From Ectobius pallidus (lineage: Eukaryota; Arthropoda; Insecta; Blattodea; Ectobiidae): a stretch of 64,000 bases of DNA. The DNA lies in NCBI GenBank assembly GCA_964059195.1, contig CAXKWD010000001.1, positions 219,426,484 to 219,490,483 of the forward strand, in the 5' to 3' direction. Within the stretch, counting starts at the first letter, position 1. The number at the start of each line of letters is the position of its first letter. This document shows, piece after piece, positions 53,435 to 64,000 of the stretch. The translations under genes were made by a program, and so were the position numbers. The notes beneath the pieces were generated by a model. The model saw nothing but the letters and a program-made list of their open reading frames with translations, ran no database searches and was not told where the DNA came from.

Positions 53435-53705
53435 GCGCTGCGCTACAAATCGGAAGGTCGTGGGTTCGATTCCCGATGAGGTCATTGAGATTTTTCAATT
53501 GGCCTAATCCTTCTGGTGGCATTATGGCCCTGGGGTCGACTCAGCCTCCAACAGAAATGAGTACCAGGAGCAATCCTGGGGGTAAAGGCGGCCGGTGCGC
53601 AAGGCTGACAACCTTACCACCTTCATGTGCCGAATGTCCAAAATCTGGGAGCCTCAACCTTCTGGAACCCTCTGGGCCTCCATGGCCTGTATAGGGATCA
53701 CTTTA
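53435..53705 (+). mobile_element. tRNA-derived SINE (plus)
   Basis: GCGCTGCGCTACAAATCGGA followed by the B-box GTGGGTTCGATTCCCG at 53459. A GC-richer body follows (GGCCCTGGGGTCGACTCAGC, ACCTTACCACCTTCATGTGC) to about 53705. ORFs through it are incidental. Confidence 0.7.
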
Positions 53706-54360
53706 CCTCATTTTTTCTTAGTACTTGTTATTCTTTTTTCTTGGTATAGGGCTATTAATGCTGTTGTACGTAAGTGTGGAAATCTTTATATGCTAAATTT
53801 AGGCAAGATATTTTGGAACCCCTGACATAGATACATCGGAATGACAGCTTGTGATGGCTCTTCAACATGCTTATGTAGGTTTTTCTGCTGATGTCGCATG
53901 CGTTGGCAAAGAAGCCTTCTGATTTATCTCGACTTCACGGGCTATTAAATTTGATGATCTGAAAACGTTAGATACAGGCGAAGCATATTATAAACTGAAA
54001 CACGGCTTGTGGAGGCAGATATAAACACAGCAAACGGTTGATTAATTGCAAATATGCTAAATCATACAGAGATTATTGGAAGTGTATCGAAATTTCTGCT
54101 GATAATGCAATCTGCAAAGTTCACTATTTGAAATTGCACAGTTAATTTGGAACCGATTCAACACAATTGAGTCCACACCATCTCTTTAATGCTTATCACA
54201 TAGATTTCCTTTAGAGAAGGGTCAATTGCATTATCGTCAGTAAATAGGTAGGCCTATATTGAGAGTTGAAGAAAACATAAATAGGCCTACAGTAAATACC
54301 ATAAAAATTAATATTTGCTGATTGCTGATTAGTTATTACTTTCAGATAGTTTTCAAAGAA
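53706..54360. other. No gene recognised
   Basis: Unassigned AT-rich spacer containing one AATAGGCCTACAG stretch. Confidence 0.45.
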
Positions 54361-54372
54361 AGACTTACTTAA

Positions 54373-54421
<49 letters not shown>

Positions 54422-54800
54422 CACTCACTTAATGACAATAGACAATTCCTCAGCAAGCTAATGGAATATTATCTGTCTTATGGAACCCGATGGTTCATTG
54501 CCCCGCATGCCTGAGCCCGCCATTCAACCCTATTCTGTGCTATTTACCGTACATACAACCATCCCTCGGAGACCCGAAGGGAAAAGACCACTTGGAAGAC
54601 CTAGACGTAGGTGGGAGGACAATATTAGAATAGATTTAAGGGAAGTAGGATTTGCAAGGGATGATTGGATAGACTTAGCACAGAATCGGGTTGAATGGCG
54701 GGCTCAGGTAAGCGCGGCAATGAACCTTAGGGTTCCATAAAATAGATAATATTCCTTTAGCTTGCTGAGGAATTGTCTATTGACATTGAGTGAGGAAGTA
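54361..54800. mobile_element. Two non-LTR 3' ends joined head to head
   Basis: 54361-54545 is a minus copy beginning with a (ACTT)n tail (54365-54428). 54565-54800 is a plus copy of the same family reading RRPEGKRPLGRPRRRWEDNI, then GFARDDW and AQNRVEWRAQVSAAMNLRVP, and ending in the 3' UTR. The open frame 54480-54740 is a chimera across the junction, not a gene. Confidence 0.75.
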
Positions 54801-54959
54801 AGTATTCCTTTAATAATTATTAAAGTTCACATTTTTTAAAGCGCTTTCTTTGTTAAAAACCCCTTAACTTTTAGCGGTCACTCAGACCTCACATCCATGT
54901 TGCAACTCAACCTTATATCTTACTACTTCTTGCCCTGTATAACTGTAGTCTCCGTAGAT

Positions 54960-55520
54960 TTATAAGCATTCATGAACCCACAGATTATTGTCTCTGTTGG
55001 ACACTTATAGGAGAAAAATTCCTCCTGCACTAGGACTTGAACCCAGGACCTTTGGCTATTCGCGCCAATGCTCTACCAACTGAGCTAAGTCGGAGCTCGA
55101 TTCACAGCGCCTGATGGAACCTCTCTCCTATGACTAATTGCCCTAATGGTCTACCTCACAGATAGACAAGTTATGTCATTTTTCTACTATAATATTCTCA
55201 TGTAATGCCCAACAGAGACAATAATCTGTGGTTCATGAATGCTTATATATCTATCTTGAATATTAACTGTACAATAACAGTGGGAGCCCGGTCAAAAAAA
55301 TCACTAATTAGTGTGCCTCACAGTGCTGCATATGACATAACTTGTCTGTCTGTGAGGTACACCATTAGGGCAATTAGTCATAGGAGAGAGGTTCCATCTG
55401 GCGCTGTGAATTGAGCTCCGGCTTAGCTCAGTTGGTAGAGCATTGGAGCGAATAGCCAAAGGTCCTGGGTTCAAGTCCCACTGCCGGAGGAATTTTTCTC
55501 CTGTAATGTTCTCATGTAGT
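54960..55520. mobile_element. tRNA-like SINE pair in inverted orientation
   Basis: The minus copy (about 54960-55185) has acceptor strands TCCGACT/TGCAGGA, partly decayed. The plus copy (about 55190-55520) has TCCGGCT/TGCCGGA, perfectly paired. Both carry A-box TAGCTCAGTTGG, B-box GGTTCAAGTCC and the same flanks (GGTTCCATCTGGCGCTGTGA, GGAATTTTTCTCCT). Together they form a large hairpin. Confidence 0.72.
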
Positions 55521-55937
55521 CTCCGTACCTAGGAAGCAATCACATCAAAGAATCCTGGATAACCCAACAGTTCTTTCGTATTTACTCCCCTTATAATCGC
55601 TGAAGGGTGTGCGGTTGTAGTTTGATCTATTATTGCATCTATTATTGCATGATTTGAGGGATGTTTGTTGTCTCACTGGACGTTTCCTTTTCCTCCATAC
55701 ACCCTCAACTCTCTCCCGGCCATTACTTAATTCTTAATTCTATATTTTCTTGTGTTCGAGAGGGCAGTTGAATGTGTGAATCATCCCTTCTATCAAGAGA
55801 CACGCACGCCCCTGGCGGTCAATCACAAATCAGGTTCACATCCTGACCTACCCCTCAATATCACGCTCGGACCTCATGTACCCCAGAGATTTGCTGCTAT
55901 TAAACTTATTCAGGTTCGCTCTTTCGAGTCAATATAA
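55521..55937. other. No gene recognised
   Basis: Unassigned spacer; short ORF without domain. Confidence 0.45.
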
Positions 55938-56472
55938 TACAGGGTGTTAATGAATAACACCGAAATATTTTACCTGTGTATACAGGAGACATAGACAAGC
56001 TAATTTTATTAGGAAATTTATGCTCTTTGGATTCAATTTTACCTGTTACAGCATAAAATCTCCCAGGGCATGGCCGCTACTGACTTCTAACATTAGGAAA
56101 AAATGCAAAACAAAGGAACTTCGTTGTTAACACTGTAGTCAGTAGTTATGAATAAAAAAAAAGGCGACCAGTCATGTGATTAGTCTGTAAATTTTGCAGA
56201 TTATGGAAACACTAAGTTATGATATAGCTGTTGATGAATGATTAAGAGTCAGGTTTTTGTCGATCACTAAGAAGGCATTGTCAATTTAATGGAAATGTTA
56301 ACCCTATTTCGATTCATTATTGACTTATGAGCACCAAATTGTAATGATTTTAATGCCCTGTAGCATACACATTTTACGTCATAGAGTAAAAATCTCCTAA
56401 TAAAAGTTTCTTGTCTATGTCCCCTCTATACACGGGTAAAATATGTAGGTGCTATTCATTAACACCCTGTAT
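55938..56472. mobile_element. TIR element M, copy 3 (uninterrupted)
   Basis: TACAGGGTGTTAATGAATAA ... TTATTAGGA at the left and TTTCTTGTCTATGTCCCC ... TATTCATTAACACCCTGTA at the right. The inverted repeats are about 90 bp. Noncoding, 535 bp. Serves as reference for the invaded copies. Confidence 0.82.
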
Positions 56473-57234
56473 ATTCTTCTGTTAACTCTCAATCCGATTC
56501 GTAAATTTTACATAAAATTAATTGTGTTCTGGGGTCTTTTCCAACCCCCATTCTTTAATGCATGTTTTTAACAGCTTGTTTAACGTTTTCAGTGTTATTT
56601 ACGTGATTATACGTCACCGCAAAAATTGCATAAAAGCCGAGAAATAATCATTAGAGATTAATTTTTATCGTTAAAATGTGAAGATATTTATCCGCGTATT
56701 AAAATTGCCACTCATGAAAAACAGCTATTCCATGAAAATTTTTCCTATTGATTTGAAACTTTTAACCCGCTTGTGAAATTACTTTATAAATGCTTATATT
56801 AAAGTATAAATTCAACTCTTAAATGGTTAAGAAATTATTGCCTATGTGTGTCTTTTGCAGGAATATGAATTACTGATACTTACCCGAAAATATAAAATTA
56901 GGTTGAGATTATTTACTCGACTGCTACTTGTTTTATCTAAATAATTCATTTAACAGAATTTTAACATATTAACATTGGTTTTTACAATAACTACATGAAT
57001 TACATAATTTTATTCTTAATTATATTGTCTTTTTGGCTAGGCGTTCTCAATATGAGATATAATCCAGTGGCGAAATGTGTTGAGAAACTTGGCGACTATA
57101 TAGAAAAATAGACAAAAGATGTCCCTTCATGTGTGCATTTGGTTGTAATTGTACCTATTTAAGTTTTTGTTTAAAAAAAAGTGTGCGTGGAAAGCCACGC
57201 GACAGAAGTGAAACTTGTTTTAATTTTCTTTTCT
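56473..57234. other. No gene recognised
   Basis: AT-rich; no coding or repeat identity found. Confidence 0.45.
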
Positions 57235-57560
57235 ATTTTGGGTTGTTGGACTTTTTTAATATTGGGTTTTTTGACTTTTTAAATTTTGGATTTATTTTTG
57301 GGATTTTTTAATTTTGGATTTATTTTTGGATTTTTTAATTCTGGATTTTTAGATTTTTTATAGTGGTGAAGGGCTTACCACGCCACTAGCTCGAAGCAGT
57401 AATAGCCCCAACTCAATTCCTGATACCTTTCGCCCGCGCGCTCCCGTAATTTTTTTTAAGTTTTGGATTTTTTAATTTTAGATTTTTGGACTTTTTTATT
57501 TTGGATTTTTTAATTTTTGATTTTTGGATTTTTTAATTTTGGATAAGCCTAATCACTGAG
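57235..57560 (+). repeat. T-rich low-complexity repeat (TTTTGGATTTTTTAA)n
   Basis: Degenerate repeats of TTTTGGATTTTT/TTTTAATTTTGGAT, interrupted by a ~110-bp unique insert at 57362-57460. Confidence 0.8.
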
Positions 57561-57939
57561 TTGATTGTTTTCTGTGCAGTCCGTTCCGTCACAGCCCCAC
57601 TAATTTCGTGACTATTTTGTCAGTAACGCAAGTTTGGGTTAGCTGTTGATTTACTCCTAGCGCGGCTAAAGAAGTTTCACTAAAAAAAATATATGTATAT
57701 ATATCTTTTTTTTGTGCGTTACTTTTTCATCCACCATCGTATAGCTATCGTGTAAATATTAAGAATTTTTTTACCTACTTTTTTCCGTTATTCATTCTTA
57801 ACTGTAAATTTTTAACATAGGGTATTTTTGTTTGTAACTTTGTTATGTTATTGTAATTTATTTTTTCGTATCTTTGTTCATGTATTTTATTTCATATAAG
57901 CAATCTTATTTATTTTTATACTTATTTTTTGCCTAAACC

Positions 57940-58215
57940 TATAATATGTATGGTTTTTTTGCCTAAACCTATAATATGTATGGTTTTTTTATATAATGTT
58001 CAAAATATAATTTTAGTATAACTGAACTGACCCCGAACACGAGCAATGTTCATGCGGGGTAAATAATGCTCTTTTGTAATTGTAATAATTGTATTTATAT
58101 TATTTATATTTGTATTTGTAATAGTTTTGTATTAATTTGTATTTTCTAATTTGTAATTTGTAATAAATAATAATTTAAAAAAACAAAATAAATAATAAAA
58201 AAAAAGTGCTATTAA
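57940..58215 (+). mobile_element. Non-LTR retrotransposon-like 3' UTR with poly-A tail
   Basis: A tandem duplication of GCCTAAACCTATAATATGTA at 57931-57980 is followed by CGAACACGAGCAATGTTCATG, a TTGTAAT-rich stretch, AATAAATAATAA and an A-rich end near 58205. No coding part is present. Class inferred from layout only. Confidence 0.4.
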
Positions 58216-58796
58216 GAATGTCAAAAAAAATTAAATAGTATTAAGATAGCTTAATATTAGATTTAAGTACTAGTACGTAGTATGTACTAAATAGTTAAGA
58301 AGCTTTGGCTATGTAACTACCAACCAGTTAATACATATTGATTTCACGAGTAGTAGGCTATATATTTGCTAGGCTTGTATCATTTCCATACACAAACACG
58401 CAAACACGGCACAGGATGACGTAACAGGTTCCATCCCCTCGCCAATTGAACTGAAATTCGGTTACGTCCCTCTTTTCCTTCCTTTTTCCGCCACTTGCTT
58501 TTTTTTTTTTAATCGTACCCCACCCTCTTTCCCTCAATGTCCGATCGCCATGTATGGTCGAACCCCGTCACCCATTCTACCCACTTACTCGACGTTTCCA
58601 TTTCCGATAGCCATGCCAAACCGAATTACGTGTATGCAAGGGTCGGAAATTCACCCCACTCTGTATATTTGTGTGCGTGTAGATTGACTTCACGCGTGCC
58701 TTAATGCAATTTACCTCATGTCTGATGGCCTTATAAGCACAAGTCTTATCGTAAATAGGCCTATCGGAATTTGAAATGACAAAGTACGAGGCGCGT
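58216..58796. other. No gene recognised
   Basis: Unassigned; includes a T-run at 58499-58510 and a pyrimidine-rich stretch around 58470-58560. Confidence 0.4.
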
Positions 58797-59442
58797 CCAG
58801 AAAGTAAGTTTCCCTGGGACCGTTTACAGAAACAAAACACATTTTTCATGGAAATATTTATTGAAACAGATACAGCAATTGTTCAGCTATTTTTCAACAA
58901 ATTCGCCACCGGTATTGACAATGTTTGTTATACTGTGTGACCAACTTTTTAATGCTTGTGTCGTAGAAGTTTGCCGACTGCGATTTGAACCACTGTGTGA
59001 CAACCATCTCTGCCTCTTTCATTCTCTGTCATTTTTTGATGTGTAGGAAAAGATGGAAATCACTGTGAACTAGATTGGGACTGTAGAGTGGATTTTTAAA
59101 TACCTCCCAGCAAATCTCCCACATAAGTTTGGCTGGGAAGGGTTTAAACATCCACCCTACAGCCCGGACTTCCATCATTCCATATTTTCCTACACCTAAA
59201 GAAATGACAGAGAATGACAGACAAGGGAGATGTTTGTCACACAGTGGTTCAAATCCCAGGCGGCAGACTTCTACGTGTTCAAAAGGTGGTTCCACGGAAT
59301 GACAAATGTATCAATTCCTGTGGCGAATATGTTGAAAAATAGCTGAACACTTGCTATATTTGTTGCAATAAATATTTCCTTGAAATTGTGTTTTTTTTTC
59401 TGTATACGGCCGCAGGGAAACTTACTTTACGGACGTGCCTCG
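58797..59442. mobile_element. Mariner foldback: two 3' halves in inverted orientation
   Basis: TA-flanked ends CGAGGCGCGTCCAGAAAGTA and TACTTTACGGACGTGCCTCG. Both arms encode the transposase C-terminus outward from the centre (~59125). The minus arm reads FKNPLYSPNLVHSDFHLFL, then VVTQWFKSQSANFYDTSIK. The plus arm reads FKHPPYSPDF, then FVTQWFKSQAADFYVFKRW. Mariners use a D,D34D triad whose last Asp lies in PPYSPDL. It is Asn in the minus arm (YSPN) and Asp in the plus arm. The first two catalytic Asp and the 5' end are absent, so the element is inactive but has two functional-looking ends of the same type. Confidence 0.82.
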
Positions 59443-59516
59443 TAATAAGCAGTTTCCAGCTAATAATCTAGAGTTCTGAACATCGATAATAATCGAAACT
59501 ACACCTATGTCATAAT

Positions 59517-60168
59517 TAGACATGGGATTTTAGACGAAAAAAAAATTAGTTTTAGGCGCCTAAATTGGGCTTTTAAAACAAGTAAATAGGCTATTAAATA
59601 GGCACTTAAAATATGCTTTAAAAATGTGTAAATAGACTTTAAAATACTACAATATGCTCTTCAACTGTAATGTGAATTTTTTTCACTGAAAAAAACGTGG
59701 TATACCTACTCTTAACAGAAATAGTTGCAAAATTAATACAATTAAAAATACATTTATCAAAAACAGTTTTGGATTATATGAAAAATTGACAGTATGTCCC
59801 TTCTTACCTGCTACTTGTTGTTTTGAGGGAATCCTCTCCCGTCAGTCAGCATTCCTTTGGCGACAATTTGTTTGGGAAAATCAAGTTTCTGTGAAAAACC
59901 CACCCTCTGCTGCTCTGCTCTTCATTCATGGATATCCATTAAATGATTGTAAGAGTTACAGAAGTTGAATTTTATTTTAAATGTACAAAATAGGCATTTT
60001 AGGCACTGAAATAGTAAAAATAGGCTCCAAAGTTCCAAATAGGCATTTTAGTGCACCATAAAACTCTATGAATATAAGTGATTTGTCATGAAACGTCACC
60101 ATATTTAAATATTTTTATGTTATATCATAAGGAACAAAAGAGGCATTTGCCTTAAAATCCCAGGTCTA
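59517..60168. mobile_element. hAT-type nonautonomous element, family A, copy 2
   Basis: Ends TAGACATGGGATTTTAG and TTAAAATCCCAGGTCTA. Flanks GTCATAAT (59509-59516) and GTCATGAA (60169-60176) match at 5-6 of 8 positions. Length 652 bp, identical to copy 1. Confidence 0.78.
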
Positions 60169-60224
60169 GTCATGAAGATCAGTTTCGAAATGAGCATCAT
60201 TATGTAATATACCTGTAATATTAT

Positions 60225-60683
60225 TAGGATCGGATTTCTATGACCTAAAAAATAGGATGTATGCATGCATTTATGACCTAAAAAGCATTAAAATATTACC
60301 AGTAAAATCTAAAATATGACTTTACCACTTACACATTGTGTATATTTTTTAAAGTTTCATTATAAAACGATTTATTAAAATATAGCGTTAATTATTTAAA
60401 ATCTCTGCAAATTCTCAAAAAGTATCATTATAATGCAAGATTTACAAAATATGATATGAAACTTCAAAATTTCCTTAATATGCACACTAATATGCCAAAC
60501 ATATGACCTAAATATGCATATTCATACTAAATATGCTACAATAGTTTCCCAAATATGCAGTTATATGCACAATAAAAGCCGTTCCATTTTCACCAAGATG
60601 CTTGGAATCGGGTTTAAATTAGTCGGAAACCTGAAATAATGCAAAGGGGAAAAATATGACATATCATAGAAATCCGCTCCCTA
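60225..60683. mobile_element. hAT-type nonautonomous element, family C, copy 4
   Basis: TAGGATCGGATTTCTATGAC at the left, GAAATCCGCTCCCTA at the right. Flanks AATATTAT and CTTATTAT share 6 of 8 bases. Uninterrupted; useful as an empty-site reference for the Helitron in copy 3. Confidence 0.78.
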
Positions 60684-60744
60684 CTTATTATATTATGGTC
60701 GAACAAATTTGTTATATGTAAGATTTGAGGCTTTCCTGGCGAAT

Positions 60745-61215
60745 CTTATGTAGAAAATCTTCTCGGGTTTGCAGCCAGGTGAGAAGTTTGTTGTGGTCCA
60801 ACGTTTCCGAGGCTGACGCTGACTCCATCCTCAGGGAATCTGAAGTGTCGAGTTTTGACATGTAGGGGATATATATATACCAACCCGAGTTGGGCGGAGT
60901 GAAACTCCGGAGTGAAACTGCCCAACTCGGGTTGGTATATATATCCCCTACATGTCCAAACTCGACACTTCAGATTCCCTGAGGATGGAGTCAGCGTCAG
61001 CCTCGGAAACGTTGGACCACAACAAACTTCTCACCTGCTCCAGGGAGCAGCTGCTCCCTGATTGGTCGACTCCGCCCAACTCGGGTTGGTATATATATCC
61101 CCTACATGTCAAAACTCGACACTTCAGATTCCCTGAGGATGGAGTCAGCGTCAGCCTCGGAAACGTTGGACCACAACAAACTTCTCACCTGGCTGCAAAC
61201 CCGAGAAGATTTTCT
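60745..61215. repeat. Triplicated ~130-bp repeat, one minus and two plus copies
   Basis: The block from TACATGTC.AAACTCGACAC through GAGGATGGAGTCAGCGTCAG to AACAAACTTCTCACCTG occurs at 60745-60875 (minus), 60945-61042 (plus) and 61104-61195 (plus). The outer two also share GGCTGCAAACCCGAGAAGAT. ACCCGAGTTGGGCGGAGT and its inverse flank the centre. Possibly the terminal region of a Penelope-like element; not provable here. Confidence 0.6.
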
Positions 61216-61633
61216 AAATTTGTTATATTTACACCCCTAATCCCAACACTCTGTGAACTTTGTGCCAGGAGTTTTGTGTTATTTCAAAGAGCAGATACGT
61301 AACATGTGCTGATAAAGTTCATGGTTCAGTGTGATGGCAGTTTTTGAGAGACAGCAGCCGTTGTTTAATCAGACTGTGTGACCTGCTATTTGAGTTTCTC
61401 TTTTCACTGACAAACGCGACGCCCGCTTCGTTGGGTTTCAGCAAACCATTGCAAGTTTCGACAGAATTCCAAGAGTTTAGAAAATAAACATCGCTGTGAA
61501 AACAAAAAAAGCTCAGTTGTAAAGGTCTTTAAAGCAGGTGACATTTGCAAAGTCTGCATTTTCTATTCAAACGTAAACTACTTTTTAGACTCGCTATCGG
61601 AAGTGATACCGGATAAATGGATAGGCCTAATTA
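61216..61633. other. No gene recognised
   Basis: Unassigned spacer. Confidence 0.45.
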
Positions 61634-62092
61634 AGACGTAAAATGTGTATTCTACAGGTCATTAAAGTCATTATAATTTCGTGCTCATAAATAAAAAAAT
61701 TACGCGAAATAGGGTTAAAATGTTCATTAAAATGTTCCTAGTGACCGATAAAAACCTGACTCTTAATGAATCGTCAACAGCTATAGGCCTATCATAATTT
61801 AGTGTTTATATTATCTGCAAAATTTAAAGACTAATCACATGACTGGTCGCCACTGCATTAGTCTTTTTTTTTTATTATTCATAACTACTCACTACAGTGT
61901 TAACAACGAAGTTCCTTTGATTTGCATTTTTTCCTAATGTTAGAAGTCAATGGCGGCCATGCCCTGGGAGATTTTATGCTGTAACAGGAAAAATTAAATC
62001 CATAGAGCAAAAATCTCCTAATAAAAGTTGCTTGTCTATGTCCCTTCTGTACACAGGTAAAATATTTCGGTGCTATTCATTAACACCCTGTA
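61634..62092. mobile_element. TIR element M, copy 4 (left end missing)
   Basis: Colinear with the right four-fifths of M copy 3 in reverse sense, including GAAATAGGGTTAAAATGTTC, and ending CGGTGCTATTCATTAACACC-CTGTA. The left TIR is absent. Confidence 0.7.
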
Positions 62093-62824
62093 TAGTGACT
62101 ATAAACAACGTGTGTGGGTGGTCACACAGTCACGAATTTCGTCCTTCCGTTTTACTAATATACCAGTCTGAAAATAAATATAGCCCATAATATTCTATTT
62201 AGTATCTCATTTATGGTCTCCCTCTGGTATTTATTTCATGTGTGTATACTGTTTTTATTCCCAATGCCATTATCTTATTCTCATCTCCTTTCCCTCGTAG
62301 TTTTTTCTACGCCCCCTGTGAATACACATGACTCACAGTGAACAGGAAGTTCATACAGTACTAGGGGGATTCACTGGTTTCTATAACTTATCCACAAAGA
62401 GAAAAACTTGTGTTGTTCATCTTAACGCAGGATCTGGACAGAGTTCATAGAAAATATGCTTTGAAAAGTTATGACATATATATATATTAAACTTGCAAAA
62501 TAAGCTTAATAATAATAACAATAATAATAATAACAACTATAATAATAAAATCAGGTAAACTGATGTTTCAAAGTGCCAGAATGCTTTTGTTTAATCAGTG
62601 ACAAATGCAAGATTATGATATGCAGAAAATAAGTTACTTTTGTAATCACTTTCCGAGTTAAGTTCCAAATCGATTCATTAAGCATGACTTATGGAAGAAC
62701 AAAGCTCTAAATTTTGATACTTAATCTTAATTCATACTCGTATACACTGACATAAATTCTTAAAATAATTATGTCAATCTTTCACAAAATGCACCGGAAA
62801 AGAACTCCGCTTATTGTACTGGAT
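62093..62824. other. No gene; (AATAAT)n at 62506-62548
   Basis: Unassigned spacer with one trinucleotide microsatellite. Confidence 0.45.
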
Positions 62825-62965
62825 TAGGTAATAGAGGCAATGAACCTTCGGGTTCCATAAAATAGATAATATTCCTTTAGCTTGCTGAGGAATTGTCTAT
62901 TGCCATTGAGAATGTAAGTAAATACAGGATTTATAAAAACCTAAAAATTTCGGACCTAATCATAG
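62825..62965 (+). mobile_element. Non-LTR 3' UTR stub followed by a detached hAT-F end
   Basis: 62825-62925 matches the end of the GRPRRRWEDNI element (AGGCAATGAACCTTCGGGTT ... ATTGTCTATTGCCATTGAG). 62930-62965 reads TTTATAAAAACCTAAAAATT-TCGGACCTAA, like the right end of the hAT-F element at 37143-38167. Confidence 0.6.
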
Positions 62966-63474
62966 TTTTGCTACAGGAAGCGTCTGGATTTTCTTAAACC
63001 CAACCCCACTGTATTGGGCGGTATCAGTAACTCATCCCAACCACGAGGAAGTGCAATCTTCCTCAATCTGTACGGTACAACCCTGGCCTTCATATCTCAT
63101 CCCTAAGATTGCAGAAGGGGAGACGGGAAGAAGCTTGGTTCTTGAGTTACAGAACTAGCCACCAATGTGGACATGAAGGGAATTTAAATCGTCTGAAATC
63201 AGATGTGTCCCTAGGGTGGAATCCGTAGTAGAAATGAAGATTAGACTTCTATCTGGTCATTTTCGCAGCTAAAATAGTCTGGTTCTTACAGTATTCTTAC
63301 AGACTTTTCCTTGACTTGAAAATCTCTTTCCATGTTAGTAAAGGAAGGCAGTGCATTTCATGGCATTTGTGGTGCAGTGACTCAGATGTGTGCCATGAAA
63401 ATCCCCATCAAATGATGATGTAATAATAATGTTTCGTTATATAAACATATAGGAATCAAGATGGATATATATGC
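62966..63474. other. No gene recognised
   Basis: Unassigned; includes a GC-richer 63000-63200 segment (CCAACCCCACTGTATTGGGC) that looks repeat-derived but has no named match. Confidence 0.35.
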
Positions 63475-63990
63475 ATTCATGAACCACAGATTATTGTCTC
63501 TGTTGGACATTATATAATAATATTATAGGAGAAAAATTCTTCTGACTCTGGAATTTGAACCCAGGACCTTTGGTTATTCGTGCCAATGCTCTACCAACTG
63601 AACTAAGCCAGAGTTCACTTCTCAGCGCCAGTGTCAGAGGAATTTTTCTCCTATAACATTACCATATAATGTCCAACAGAGACAATAATCTGTGGTTCAT
63701 GAATGCGTAGGCTATATATCCATCTTGAATGTTAGTGTACAATAACAGTGGAAGCCCGGCCACAAAAATCACTAATTAGTTTACCTCACAGTACTGCATA
63801 TGACATAACTTGTCTGTCAGTGAGGTAGACCATTAGAGCAATCAGTCATAGGAGAGAGGTTCCACCTGGCACTGTCAAGTGAACTCATGTTTAGCACATT
63901 TTTTAGAGCATTGCCACGGATAGCCGAAGGCCCTGGGTTCAAATCCCAATGTCAGTTGAATTTTTCTCCTATAATATTATCAATAATATT
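63475..63990. mobile_element. tRNA-like SINE pair in inverted orientation, second locus
   Basis: A minus copy (about 63475-63640, T-arm CTGGGTTCAAATTCCAG on minus) is joined to a plus copy (about 63640-63990) that has a damaged D arm (TTTAGCACATTTTTTAGAGC) but an intact B-box GGTTCAAATCC. Same overall layout as 54960-55520. Confidence 0.7.
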
Positions 63991-64000
63991 ATTTAGGGAT

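Noticed and set aside
54480..54740. 86-codon ORF as a gene
   Set aside because: It crosses the junction of two inverted retrotransposon tails; the N-terminal third is antisense of the same element.
60952..61302. 116-codon ORF
   Set aside because: It runs through two plus copies of the triplicated repeat; residues repeat because the DNA does, with different frames in each copy.

Overview
This is a gene-poor, transposon-packed piece of an insect nuclear genome, most likely a cockroach (Blattodea). That assignment is inference. It rests on AT-rich intergenic DNA studded with AGGCCTA motifs, insect-type splice and TATA signals, and at least five copies of a non-LTR retrotransposon tail (GRPRRRWEDNI...REVGFARDG...AQNRVEW) that I associate with Periplaneta-like genomes. 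No bacterial, rRNA or CRISPR features are present.

Only three stretches look like host genes. (1) 2055-3562 (+) is a leucine-rich-repeat protein gene with a 3' splice site just before its ATG and two apparent 1-base frameshifts. (2) 32550-34763 (+) is an uninterrupted 737-aa protein with 15 C2H2 zinc fingers, preceded by a 31-residue tandem repeat that carries repeated SUMO-consensus (psi-K-x-E) tetrapeptides. (3) 40477-40762 (+) is a likely first exon: TATA box, good start context, signal peptide and a phase-1 splice donor. Its remaining exons were not recognised.

Almost everything else is mobile DNA. There are many hAT-type elements with 8-bp target duplications. One carries a BED/CGGBP1-like zinc-finger ORF. 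There are PIF/Harbinger-type elements with TTA/TAA duplications, one keeping a Myb/SANT-like exon. Seven Helitrons have TC...hairpin...CTAG ends, several with a common ORF tail. The window also holds a TG...CA solo LTR, mariner remnants, fragments of several non-LTR retrotransposons, tRNA-derived SINEs and a 3-kb foldback element (7956-10926) built of about 15 subterminal repeats around a broken conserved ORF.

Layout. 1-7 kb: hAT copy, LRR gene, TIR element. 7-11 kb: SINE and giant foldback. 11-20 kb: hAT copies, RNase H fragments in inverted pairs, a 5'-truncated non-LTR insertion. 20-31 kb: Helitrons, Harbinger, solo LTR, non-LTR fragments. 32.5-35 kb: zinc-finger gene. 36-45 kb: nested hAT/TIR elements and the signal-peptide exon. 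45-48.6 kb: Helitrons, one nested in a hAT copy. 49-64 kb: hAT copies, SINEs, inverted retrotransposon pairs, mariner foldback. The recurring theme is nesting plus inverted (head-to-head or tail-to-tail) pairing of copies from unrelated families.
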